From assembly GCA_034679345.1 (NCBI GenBank), contig JAXDAY010000030.1, forward strand, positions 62,001 through 126,000: a DNA stretch of 64,000 nt, given 5' to 3'. Below, piece by piece: positions 57,110 through 64,000 of this stretch. The first letter of the stretch is position 1; each line of letters begins with the position of its first letter. The notes under the pieces were generated by a model, which had not been told where the DNA came from, ran no database searches, and saw nothing but the letters and a program-made list of their open reading frames with translations. Both the position numbers and the translations under genes were made by a program. Source of the DNA: JAXDAY01 sp034679345. Lineage in GTDB: Bacteria; Eisenbacteria; RBG-16-71-46; CAIMUX01; VGJL01.

Positions 57110-58627
57110 CTATCTCCCCCGAAGAGCGGCCGCTTCCTCGCGGGCCTTGGCCGCGAGCGGGCTCTCAGAGTATCGCTCCGCGAGCTGGTCGAGAATCTCG
57201 GCTGCCTTCGCCGGATCGTTCAGCCGGTCGCGCGCGATCGCCGCCGCCTCCACCATCCGCATCGGGTTTCTCGGCTGGTTTGGGTACTCCAAGGTGAGCG
57301 CGATCAACCGGTCCGCCGCCTCCGACCAGCGCTCCAGGCGGCTCAAGGCGACGACCTCCATCTCGCCGGCCACGACCGCCTCCCTGCTTCCCGCTTTCTC
57401 CGATCGCATCCGCGCATAATCATCGACCGCCCTCTGCAGGGTCGATCGCGCAGCTTCCGCCTCCCCGCTCTGGGCGTAGTGCGCCGCGATCTCCAGCGGC
57501 GCTCCGAGCGCCGCGTCCGTCGCGGGGAAATCGACCATCAGCGAGCGATACCGCGAGAGGGCATCGGGGAAGCGGCCCTGTCGCACCAGGATCCGCGCCG
57601 CCAGAAGGCGGGCGCGCGGCACGCTGGCCCGGTCCCTCGGGAACATCTCCTCCATGCGGTCGATCGCGCCGAGGGCGAGCTCGGGCGTGCCGGCGTCGGC
57701 CAGGCTGGCCGCCTGGCGGAGCAGGGCCTCGGGCGCCAGGGGATCTTCCGGGAAGCGCTCGACGATCTCCCCGAAGACGGTCGCGGCGGCGCCGAAGTCC
57801 TTGCGGCTCTCCTGGTGCAACGTGCCCAGGATATAGAGGATTCGAGGTTCAATCGCGGTCGCGCCCGAGATCCTCCGTGCGTGATCCACCGCTTCGACGG
57901 CCCGGTCGAACCGCCCTCTGCGCGTCGCCGCAAGCCCCAGCTGCACCCAGGCGAGCGCCGCCGTCTCATCGTCGGGGTTCTCGTTCACGACCTCGCGGTA
58001 ATAGATCTCCGCCCGGTCCAGCTCCGCAAGAGCCTCGTCCTGTCGGCCCGCCTCGAGCAGCAAGTCGGCAGCCCAGATCGGAGCGTCCATCACCGGAACG
58101 CGGGTCCGTCCGTCGGGCCTCCGCACCGGAATCTGGGAGACGATCTCCTGACAGACCTCCACGGCCTGCTCCGACCGTCCGAGGGACCGAAGCGCGCCGA
58201 TCTGCTCCACGGCGAAGCGGAGGGTGATGTCTGGATCCCACGGGTACGATCGCCAAGCCCGGTCGAGATGGGCGAGAACCGCGGTCGAATCACCCCGCAA
58301 ACGGTCCATCCGGATCAGCCCCCGTTCGGCCTGGGCGCGGATGATCCCCATCGAGCGGACATGCGCGCTGTCGCGCCCCGCAGGGGTCGCCGGCCTGGAA
58401 TCCGCTCTCAGGATCCGTTCGTAGGCACTTTGCACCCCGGAGATCGTCTTTTCATCCGGTCGCTTCCCGGCCTGCAACTGCAGCCCGAGGTTGCGTTCCA
58501 TCTTCTGCGCACGCCAGAGGTCCCGCTCGGCACGGTAGCGCTTCCCCGTCGTGTTCTCGCCGCACCCCACGACCGTCACCATCCCCAGGAGGAGGATCGC
58601 CAGGTATCGTCGACGCGCCGTTCCCAT
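57110..58627 (-). CDS. TPR-repeat lipoprotein of the exosortase/EPS operon
   Basis: This 505-residue lipoprotein has the lipobox TVVGC (Cys ~22). The mature part is almost entirely helical, with about ten TPR-like units, for example GRFDRAVEAVDHARRI, FGAAATVFGEIVERFPED and GRFPDALSRYRSLMVDFP. TPR lipoproteins occur in many exosortase-EPS loci (the PrsT/PelB type) and are thought to organise polymer export. ATG 58627 follows TAGGAGG. It is nine bases after the upstream membrane-protein gene. Confidence 0.82.
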   Translation of the reverse strand: MGTARRRYLAILLLGMVTVVGCGENTTGKRYRAERDLWRAQKMERNLGLQLQAGKRPDEKTISGVQSAYERILRADSRPATPAGRDSAHVRSMGIIRAQAERGLIRMDRLRGDSTAVLAHLDRAWRSYPWDPDITLRFAVEQIGALRSLGRSEQAVEVCQEIVSQIPVRRPDGRTRVPVMDAPIWAADLLLEAGRQDEALAELDRAEIYYREVVNENPDDETAALAWVQLGLAATRRGRFDRAVEAVDHARRISGATAIEPRILYILGTLHQESRKDFGAAATVFGEIVERFPEDPLAPEALLRQAASLADAGTPELALGAIDRMEEMFPRDRASVPRARLLAARILVRQGRFPDALSRYRSLMVDFPATDAALGAPLEIAAHYAQSGEAEAARSTLQRAVDDYARMRSEKAGSREAVVAGEMEVVALSRLERWSEAADRLIALTLEYPNQPRNPMRMVEAAAIARDRLNDPAKAAEILDQLAERYSESPLAAKAREEAAALRGR

Positions 58628-58636
58628 CCAGTCCTC

Positions 58637-59473
58637 CTATCGCGCCGCACCCTCGGTGCGGATTCGGAAGAGCCGTGCGCCCGACCCCGCCATGTAGAAC
58701 GCCGCGACGGCGTAGAGCAGGACGCTCAGAGCGAGCAGCCACGCCACGACCTCGGGCGCCATGTTCCGCACGATCGTGTCGGATCGGCGAAAGAGCGCCG
58801 AGATGGGGACCTGGATCAAGTTCGGCACCAGGACGGCGCCGAAGGTCGCAAGCGGCGCGCCCGCAGCCAGACTCATGCTCCGCCGGATCGCATCCAGCGG
58901 CCGACGTCGCTCCACCAGAATCGCCAGTGGGGCGTAAAGGAAGAGGCACTCGAGCGCGGAAGCGACGACGATCGAGCCGTAGCGGATCGCCCGCACGAGT
59001 GTGCCTGGCACGTCCGCCACGGAACCGAGGACCAGCCGCGGGAGCAGAATCAGAAGGCCGACGATCAGCAGAGCCAAGGGCAGTCGCGCAAGCAGGAGGC
59101 TCCAGTAGGAGCTTCGGGCGCGCTGGATGCCCCCCGTCCCCGGATCGGCGGGACGATCCGCCTGCCAGAAGAGGAGGAAGCCGGCGCCAAGCAGCCACGC
59201 GCCGAAGAAGATGTCGATCAGGATGCCGGCGGCGTTGTAGATCGTCGGAAGAGCGGCGAAGTACACAGGGTATCCCATCGCTCCCTCACCCACGACGAGA
59301 CGGATCCACGGAACCAGAACGGGCGCCAGAATGGTCCGATGGAATTGAGTGAGGAGCAGCAGGAACGCCCACTGGATCACGACGAGGAGCAGGAACGGTC
59401 CCCATATTCGTCCTCGCCCGAGGTTTCGCGTGGTCTCGATCCACGACCACAAGAGCACTTTCAGCTGACCCAT
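58637..59473 (-). CDS. Integral membrane protein of unknown function
   Basis: I do not recognise this 278-residue protein. It has about six transmembrane segments: ~25-42, ~70-95, ~125-148, ~162-180, ~200-218 and ~240-262. Short basic loops (LVERRRPLDAIRRSM) lie between them. The loop LVERRRPLDAIRRS followed by a helix resembles DUF4013-like membrane proteins, but weakly. There are no charged residues in mid-membrane to suggest a transporter. It lies between EpsI and the TPR lipoprotein with gaps of 13 and 9 bases, so it belongs to the EPS operon. Confidence 0.6.
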   Translation of the reverse strand: MGQLKVLLWSWIETTRNLGRGRIWGPFLLLVVIQWAFLLLLTQFHRTILAPVLVPWIRLVVGEGAMGYPVYFAALPTIYNAAGILIDIFFGAWLLGAGFLLFWQADRPADPGTGGIQRARSSYWSLLLARLPLALLIVGLLILLPRLVLGSVADVPGTLVRAIRYGSIVVASALECLFLYAPLAILVERRRPLDAIRRSMSLAAGAPLATFGAVLVPNLIQVPISALFRRSDTIVRNMAPEVVAWLLALSVLLYAVAAFYMAGSGARLFRIRTEGAAR

Positions 59474-59486
59474 CCGCGGATCCCCC

Positions 59487-60110
59487 CTATTCCCTGATCA
59501 GATCCGGCAGCATGTCGGCGACCTCCGCCGCGAACCGGCTGGTCCAGGCTTCCGCCTCCCCCTGACTTCCGGTCTCGAGCGTCGAGATCCGAACGAAAAC
59601 TCCATAGGTTCGGTTTCGCCGGAGCCCCTCGAGGAGGAGACGGCTCCGATACTGACTCTCATCCGCGACAAGCCGGCCGCCGGGAGCGTACCAGAACGTG
59701 GCCACCCGCTCGGCGCGATTCGATCGCCTCGCCAGGAAGCTCTCGGCGCGCCGCTCCCCCACCTGTGCGGAGAAAGCAAGGTCCGGGAGCCCTTCGGTCG
59801 TGAAGCCCTGGCTTCGATAGCAGAGTCGCGGGTCATGCCCTCCCAAGCGGGTGTTCACGAAATAGACGAGAACCACCCAGACGGGCACGCCGTCTGGCCT
59901 GCGGTAGAGCCGGATCAGGAGATCGTCCGAGTCGAGATCCTCGAGGATCGCCGCATCCGTGGGCAGGTCCTCTCCCGGGCAGCCGAGGATCTGGTAAGGC
60001 AGGTCCTTCAGGTGGCTCTCCGCTCCCTGGGACGGCGGGAAAGCGAAGCGATAGATGCCTACGACGCAGAGAAGCAGCCCGGGCACGAGCAGACGCAAGT
60101 CCCTCAGCAT
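59487..60110 (-). CDS. epsI: EpsI-type exosortase-associated protein
   Basis: This 207-residue protein has one N-terminal hydrophobic helix (~7-24) and a periplasmic domain of the EpsI family (TIGR02914 type). The characteristic segment is VYFVNTRLGGHDPRLCYRSQGF, whose His and Cys (in GHDPRLCYRSQG) correspond to the conserved H-x-P-x-x-C of EpsI. EpsI is fused to, or encoded beside, exosortases and supports exopolysaccharide export. Its start overlaps the exosortase stop by seven bases. Confidence 0.85.
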   Translation of the reverse strand: MLRDLRLLVPGLLLCVVGIYRFAFPPSQGAESHLKDLPYQILGCPGEDLPTDAAILEDLDSDDLLIRLYRRPDGVPVWVVLVYFVNTRLGGHDPRLCYRSQGFTTEGLPDLAFSAQVGERRAESFLARRSNRAERVATFWYAPGGRLVADESQYRSRLLLEGLRRNRTYGVFVRISTLETGSQGEAEAWTSRFAAEVADMLPDLIRE

Positions 60111-60973
60111 CGAAGCACCTTGCGGCTGAGAAGGAGCAACAGGAATGCCACGGCGAAGAGCGCGTAGCCCCCCACGTCGTGGAAGAGCCCCGCCGCCCCC
60201 TGCACGGATGCCACGCTGGCATAGACGCAGAGCCCCGCGATGCGGATCGCGTTCGCGAGCACGGCGATGGGAAGCGTCAGGGCGAAGAGAAGCACCCGTT
60301 TCCAGATCCTCCCGGACGAGAGGTAGGCGAAGAGCGCCCCGAGGGCCAACAGGGCGATGAGCGAACGAAGACCCGAGCAGGCGTTCTCCACGCTGAGCAC
60401 GCCGCCCGGGAAGACCATGTTGACACCTTCACGCTGGACGGCGATGCCGATCGCCTGGCTGAATGCAACCGCGCTCTGCGCCGCGATCAGCTTCAACTTG
60501 AAGCTCGCGACGTTGATGAACCAGGGAAACGTCGGGATCATGAAGCCGAGAAACGCCAGGGGGAAAGCTGCGCGCCTGAAGACCCGCCCACCGAAGAGCA
60601 TCCAGATCGTCCCCGCGATGGCGAGAATGAATGAGAGGCCCTGCGCTGTCGCGATGTCTCCGCGCAACCCGAAGATCTGAAGGATGACGGCGGGGACCAT
60701 GATCAGGATCCCGTACAGGCTCCCCCGGGGATCGACATCGCCGACGAAGGACTTGCGTTCTCGCCAGAGCAGCCAGAGAGCGATGGGCGGAATCAGGAAT
60801 CCGTGCGAGTAGTTCGGATTGTGCATCCAGACCCGCCACAGCACCCGAACGGTCCCGCTGTGAGCGAAGGCGAATCCCACGAGCGCCAGCGCGATGGCGG
60901 CGATCCGCAATCCTCCCACCCGATTCGCGGGAACAGCCATGGTCGGGGCGTTCGCGTCCGTCGGCGGCTTCAC
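60104..60973 (-). CDS. xrt: Exosortase
   Basis: Exosortases are membrane Cys proteases that process PEP-CTERM proteins. This 289-residue protein has about eight transmembrane helices. The proposed catalytic residues are present: Cys199 in SVENACSGLRSL, Arg244 in LANAIRIAGL and His265 in LFHDVGGYALFAVAF. The early HNPNYSHGFLIPP motif is also typical. It is a stand-alone form, with EpsI as a separate gene. GTG 60973 overlaps the BY-kinase stop (GTGA). The only PEP-CTERM substrate in the window is at 22.5-23.2 kb. The Xrt subclass was not determined. Confidence 0.92.
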   Translation of the reverse strand: MKPPTDANAPTMAVPANRVGGLRIAAIALALVGFAFAHSGTVRVLWRVWMHNPNYSHGFLIPPIALWLLWRERKSFVGDVDPRGSLYGILIMVPAVILQIFGLRGDIATAQGLSFILAIAGTIWMLFGGRVFRRAAFPLAFLGFMIPTFPWFINVASFKLKLIAAQSAVAFSQAIGIAVQREGVNMVFPGGVLSVENACSGLRSLIALLALGALFAYLSSGRIWKRVLLFALTLPIAVLANAIRIAGLCVYASVASVQGAAGLFHDVGGYALFAVAFLLLLLSRKVLRC

Positions 60974-63201
60974 GAGCGCTCCGATCCCCTCGTCCCGTAG
61001 TACGGATACCCGTAGTGGCGGTAGTGATAGTAGTAGGGCATCGACTCATCGACGTTGTTCATGAGAATGCCCCGCACATTGCCCGTGAACTGCTTCTGCA
61101 GCTCCACCCCCCTCTCCACCATGTGACGCGGGGTCGCGCCGGCCTTGATCACGAGGATGACGGCGTCGACAAGCTGCCCGATGATCAACGGGTCGGGAAC
61201 GGGAAGATTCGGCGGCGAATCGATGATCACCAGGCCGTAGCGGCGGGTCAACTCCGGCAGGAGCCACGAGAGGTTCTCGAACGTCAAGAGGTCGTTGCGC
61301 GGCGCGGGCGCCGCGCCCAGCGTAAGGAGATGCAGGTTGGGCAGCATCGTCTTGCGGAACACAGCTTCTTCGATGCGACGCCGCTCGAGCGTCTGGATCA
61401 CCCCCGGACCGTCCTCCGGGATGCCGAGCGACCTGCCCAGCGAGGCCCTGCGGAAGTCGAGATCGACGAGGAGCACCGGCAGACGCGGCTCCTCGGCCGC
61501 GGCCGTCGCTCCCAGCAGGATGCAGCTCGTCGTCTTGCCCTCGCCGCCGCGCGTGCTGGTCACGAGGAGGCTCCGAATGGGCTGCTCGTCCTCGCCGCGG
61601 ATCTCCAGCATGATCCGCCGGATCTCCTGATACCCCGGGGAATCGTGGAGGTAGGCCTCCATCCTCGCCTGCGTCCAAACGGTCCGTCCTCCGCGGGACT
61701 CGCCTCGCGTCGGCTCCATCTGCGGAAGCGTCCCGAGGACTCGCAGGCCGAGCAACCGCTCCGCCTCGCGCGCGTCCCGGAAGGTCTGATCCTGTCGCTC
61801 GACGATCACGAAGGCGAAGATCCCCAGGATCAATCCCGCCAGCAGGCCGAGGACGCCGATCGCGATCCGGTTTGGCTTCACGGGCTTCAGCGGTCGGGAG
61901 GCCGGTTCGAGCACGGTCAGCCGGTTCGCGGCCATCGTCGCCTCGAAGGCCTCGCGAATCTGGCTCGTCGCCAGCTGCTCGACGAAAGCGTTGTAGAGCG
62001 ATCGATCGGTCTCGACCTCGTCCTTGAGACGCTGCAGCACCGTCTCCCGCTCGGGTTGTCCGGCCAGGATCCCTTCGACTTCCCCGATGCTCCGGGTGAA
62101 GCGCTCCCGGCGCGTGGTCACGCCGGCGATCTTCGCTTCCGCCACCATGAGTGTCCTCGCGTCGGCGCGAACCTCCGCGGGGACGTTTCGGGTGGGATCC
62201 GCCAGGATGCCTGAGGCGAGCCTGGAGGCATCCTCGAGCTTGCGGGCGATCAGAAGGGCGATTGTTTCGAGCCCGCCGTCGACGCGAGAAGGCTGGATGC
62301 AGGCGTCGGCGTACTCGCGCTCGAGGTCACGGATCTCCTGCAGGAGCGTCATCCACTCGACGCCGAGTGTGCTGCGGATGACGGCGGCGGTATTCGGCGA
62401 CTTGGCCTCGATGGAGACTCTCAGCCGATCGCGCTCGACGCTGAGGCGCGCCAGCTCATCGTCGGCGGAATCGAGGTGCCGCCGGATGTCTCCGAGGTTC
62501 TCGGGACTGACCATCGCGGCACGGAACCGAGTGCCGGTGATTCCACGCGCGTAGGCGTCCAGACGGTCCTCGGCCTCGGTCAGGCGCTGCTTGTAGAGCA
62601 CGATCTGCTCGAGGCTGAAGTCGTGGAGCGATCGCACTCGATCGAGCTGTTCCCGCTTGTTCGCCTCGATGACGCCGTCGCTGACCTTCTGGACGATCTC
62701 ACGCGCGCGGTCGGGGTACCAATCGAAGAAGGTGATCATGATCAGGTTCTCGCCCGTGCGGCTGCGGTCGTTGCGCATGGAGCGCCTCAACCACTGCGTG
62801 AGGTAGAGATCCTGCAGCTCCTCGGTCTTCATGCCGGGGTAACGCCTACGACCTTTCTCGACCCACTTTCGAATCGAGGGATCCCCGCGTAGTCCTGTGG
62901 CGTCGATCACCTTGATCAGGAAATCGTTGCTCTGCATGATCGACCGCAGGCGAGCCATCTCCTCTTCCATCTTGTTCTGCGGGACGATTCCCTGGAGGCC
63001 CCGCGTGAGCTGGGGAGGGAACTCGACCAGCAGAGTGGCCGAGGACTTGTAGACCGGCCGCAGGATCTTCGGGTGGCCGATCACGAATCCCGCGATTCCG
63101 CCCGCCAGAACGGGGATCAAGAGCACCCACTTGCGCCGCCATGCCGCTTGAAAGACGCTTCGGAGGTCCTTCCCTTCCGCGGCCGTTGAACCTCGCTGCA
63201 T
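60970..63201 (-). CDS. Chain-length determinant fused to tyrosine autokinase (Wzc-like)
   Basis: This 743-residue protein combines a Wzz domain (transmembrane helix ~27-45, long periplasmic coiled coil ~150-430, second helix ~448-468) with a cytoplasmic BY-kinase. The kinase has Walker A TSTRGGEGKTT (~550), Walker A' LLVDLDFRRASLG and Walker B LVIIDSPPN. The C-terminus has a dense Tyr cluster (MPYYYHYRHYGYPYYG), the autophosphorylation site. Such proteins control polymer length and cycle with the SLBB exporter encoded just upstream. ATG 63201 lies 12 bases after AGGAGG, 15 bases from the exporter stop. Confidence 0.93.
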   Translation of the reverse strand: MQRGSTAAEGKDLRSVFQAAWRRKWVLLIPVLAGGIAGFVIGHPKILRPVYKSSATLLVEFPPQLTRGLQGIVPQNKMEEEMARLRSIMQSNDFLIKVIDATGLRGDPSIRKWVEKGRRRYPGMKTEELQDLYLTQWLRRSMRNDRSRTGENLIMITFFDWYPDRAREIVQKVSDGVIEANKREQLDRVRSLHDFSLEQIVLYKQRLTEAEDRLDAYARGITGTRFRAAMVSPENLGDIRRHLDSADDELARLSVERDRLRVSIEAKSPNTAAVIRSTLGVEWMTLLQEIRDLEREYADACIQPSRVDGGLETIALLIARKLEDASRLASGILADPTRNVPAEVRADARTLMVAEAKIAGVTTRRERFTRSIGEVEGILAGQPERETVLQRLKDEVETDRSLYNAFVEQLATSQIREAFEATMAANRLTVLEPASRPLKPVKPNRIAIGVLGLLAGLILGIFAFVIVERQDQTFRDAREAERLLGLRVLGTLPQMEPTRGESRGGRTVWTQARMEAYLHDSPGYQEIRRIMLEIRGEDEQPIRSLLVTSTRGGEGKTTSCILLGATAAAEEPRLPVLLVDLDFRRASLGRSLGIPEDGPGVIQTLERRRIEEAVFRKTMLPNLHLLTLGAAPAPRNDLLTFENLSWLLPELTRRYGLVIIDSPPNLPVPDPLIIGQLVDAVILVIKAGATPRHMVERGVELQKQFTGNVRGILMNNVDESMPYYYHYRHYGYPYYGTRGSERS

Positions 63202-63216
63202 ACGCGAATCAGCCTC

Positions 63217-64000
63217 CTATCGATCCTTGAGGATGTCCCAGCTCAGGACCAGGCTCAGGATGTTGCTGGATACCCCCAGCACTTCGCGCGTGACCGCCCA
63301 GGCGAGTCCGGCGCCCCGGCCAGTCCGGGGCAATAGCCGCACCGTGTCACCCGGTCGAATCTCAAAACCGTTCGTCTTCCCGTCGAGATAGCGCTCGAGG
63401 TCGACGGTGACCGTATAGCCGCCGTCGTCTCCTGCCCCTTGAGAGATGACCTCGATCCGTCGGAGATCGGCACTAGGCAGGGCGCCGCCTGCCACCGCCA
63501 GAAGCTTCAGCAGGTCCATTCCCCTCCCCACAGGATAGGCCCCCGGACGGCTGATCTCGCCGACCAAAAACGCCACGCTTCCCCCTCCCGCGACGTCGGC
63601 CGATGCGCTCGGGACGTAGATCACGTCCCCCGTGACCAGGCGGGGGAGGCCCTGAATGTCGCCCGTTCGGAAGCTCTCGCTCAGATCGACGGTCATCGAC
63701 TTCTCGGTCCCCTCCTCGAGACGGTAGATTTGCACGCGGGACAAGTCGGCCTCAGGTCCGAGGCCCCCCGCCGCCCCCAACACCTCCAAGAGACTCGGCA
63801 GGCGCTCGAAGCTGATCCGTCCAGGCGTCCCCACCGCCCCGGCCACGGTCACTCGTTGGCTGTTGAAGGCGAGGATCTCGACGGTGACCTGGGTCGGGCG
63901 GCGCAGGAAGTCGTTCAGGCGCTGCTCCAGAATGCGCGCCAGATCGGCGCTGGTTCGATCGACGACCTCGATCTCGCCGATGGGCGGGAAGGTGATGATA
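63217..64000 (-). CDS. SLBB/Wza-like polysaccharide export protein, 5' end outside window
   Basis: The frame stays open to the last base, so the N-terminus (signal peptide, lipobox) is missing. About 260 residues are visible. The tail of a polysaccharide-export domain (IGEIEVVDRTSADLARILEQ) comes first. Two SLBB domains follow: the first around VTVAGAVGTPGRI and LLEVLGAAGGL, the second around FLVGEISRPGAYPVGRG and LLKLLAVAGGA. RPGDTVRLLPR then closes the second domain. These form the outer-membrane channel for exopolysaccharide. The protein ends with an extra C-terminal segment (LGVSSNILSLVLSWDIL) that may be the membrane-spanning helix of Wza-type proteins. Confidence 0.88.
   Translation of the reverse strand, partial: IITFPPIGEIEVVDRTSADLARILEQRLNDFLRRPTQVTVEILAFNSQRVTVAGAVGTPGRISFERLPSLLEVLGAAGGLGPEADLSRVQIYRLEEGTEKSMTVDLSESFRTGDIQGLPRLVTGDVIYVPSASADVAGGGSVAFLVGEISRPGAYPVGRGMDLLKLLAVAGGALPSADLRRIEVISQGAGDDGGYTVTVDLERYLDGKTNGFEIRPGDTVRLLPRTGRGAGLAWAVTREVLGVSSNILSLVLSWDILKDR

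Noticed and set aside
57092..57110. Possibility that the PrsK-like gene is a frameshifted full kinase
   Set aside because: Downstream of its stop the ligase gene begins with a proper ribosome binding site and overlap; no HisKA or HATPase motifs occur in any frame nearby.

Overview
The window is 64 kb of GC-rich chromosome from a Gram-negative (diderm) bacterium. It carries no rRNA, CRISPR array, insertion sequence or phage. Gram-negative identity follows from bamA, skp, six lipid A/Kdo genes, lptE and a PorV/UPF0164-type outer-membrane protein. The fused lpxC-fabZ gene is typical of the FCB superphylum. However, the promoters that can be read are TTGACA/TATAAT-like rather than the Bacteroidota type. 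A little-cultured FCB-side phylum such as Candidatus Eisenbacteria is a reasonable guess, but it is inference only.

Layout. (1) 1-10.1 kb, + strand: a tightly overlapping outer-membrane assembly and lipid A operon, bamA(partial)-skp-lpxD-lpxC/fabZ-lpxA-Gfo/Idh oxidoreductase-lpxB-DUF374 acyltransferase-waaA-lpxK. It ends head-on against a small acidic lipoprotein gene. (2) 10.8-21.8 kb, +: a long housekeeping run, nadB, a Minf_1886-family gene, a family 9 glycosyltransferase, mgtC-like, mutL, miaA, tRNA-Gly, a DUF512 radical-SAM-like gene, der, plsY, gpsA and a MerR regulator. (3) 21.8-29.3 kb: a decayed reading frame, a single PEP-CTERM surface protein, then surE-pcm, apt, uvrC, xerC/D and an outer-membrane protein, interleaved with tRNA-Pro(GGG), tRNA-Pro(CGG) and tRNA-Arg(CCT). 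(4) 29.3-32.4 kb: a translationally coupled pair, a SNF2 helicase and a coiled-coil/zinc-ribbon partner. This is the least understood module. (5) 32.4-39.1 kb: a TPR protein, an M16 peptidase and a minus-strand operon lptE-holA-trxA-Trx/TPR whose promoter looks leaderless. (6) 39.1-47 kb, -: an NtrC/NtrB-like two-component pair and nucleotide-sugar genes (two SDR epimerases, UDP-GlcNAc/UDP-sugar dehydrogenase) with a PorV-like protein between them. (7) 47.2-48.8 kb, +: a CtpA-type protease. (8) 48.9-64 kb, -: an apparent 12-gene operon for exopolysaccharide and exosortase. From the promoter side it reads SLBB export protein (partial)-Wzz/BY-kinase-exosortase-EpsI-membrane protein-TPR lipoprotein-PrsK-like sensor without a kinase-O-antigen-ligase/polymerase-DegT aminotransferase-sugar transferase-PEGA/DUF5683 protein-FN3 lipoprotein.

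How it fits together. Regions 1, 5 and 7 build and maintain the outer membrane. Regions 6 and 8 look like one envelope program: sugar precursors, polymerisation and export, and an exosortase that would process PEP-CTERM proteins such as the one at 22.5 kb. A PrsK-like sensor half and a separate NtrB/NtrC pair are the likely regulators. The most interesting items are the SNF2/partner cassette, the kinase-less PrsK, the leaderless lptE promoter and a possible orphan transcript at 35.8-36.3 kb.
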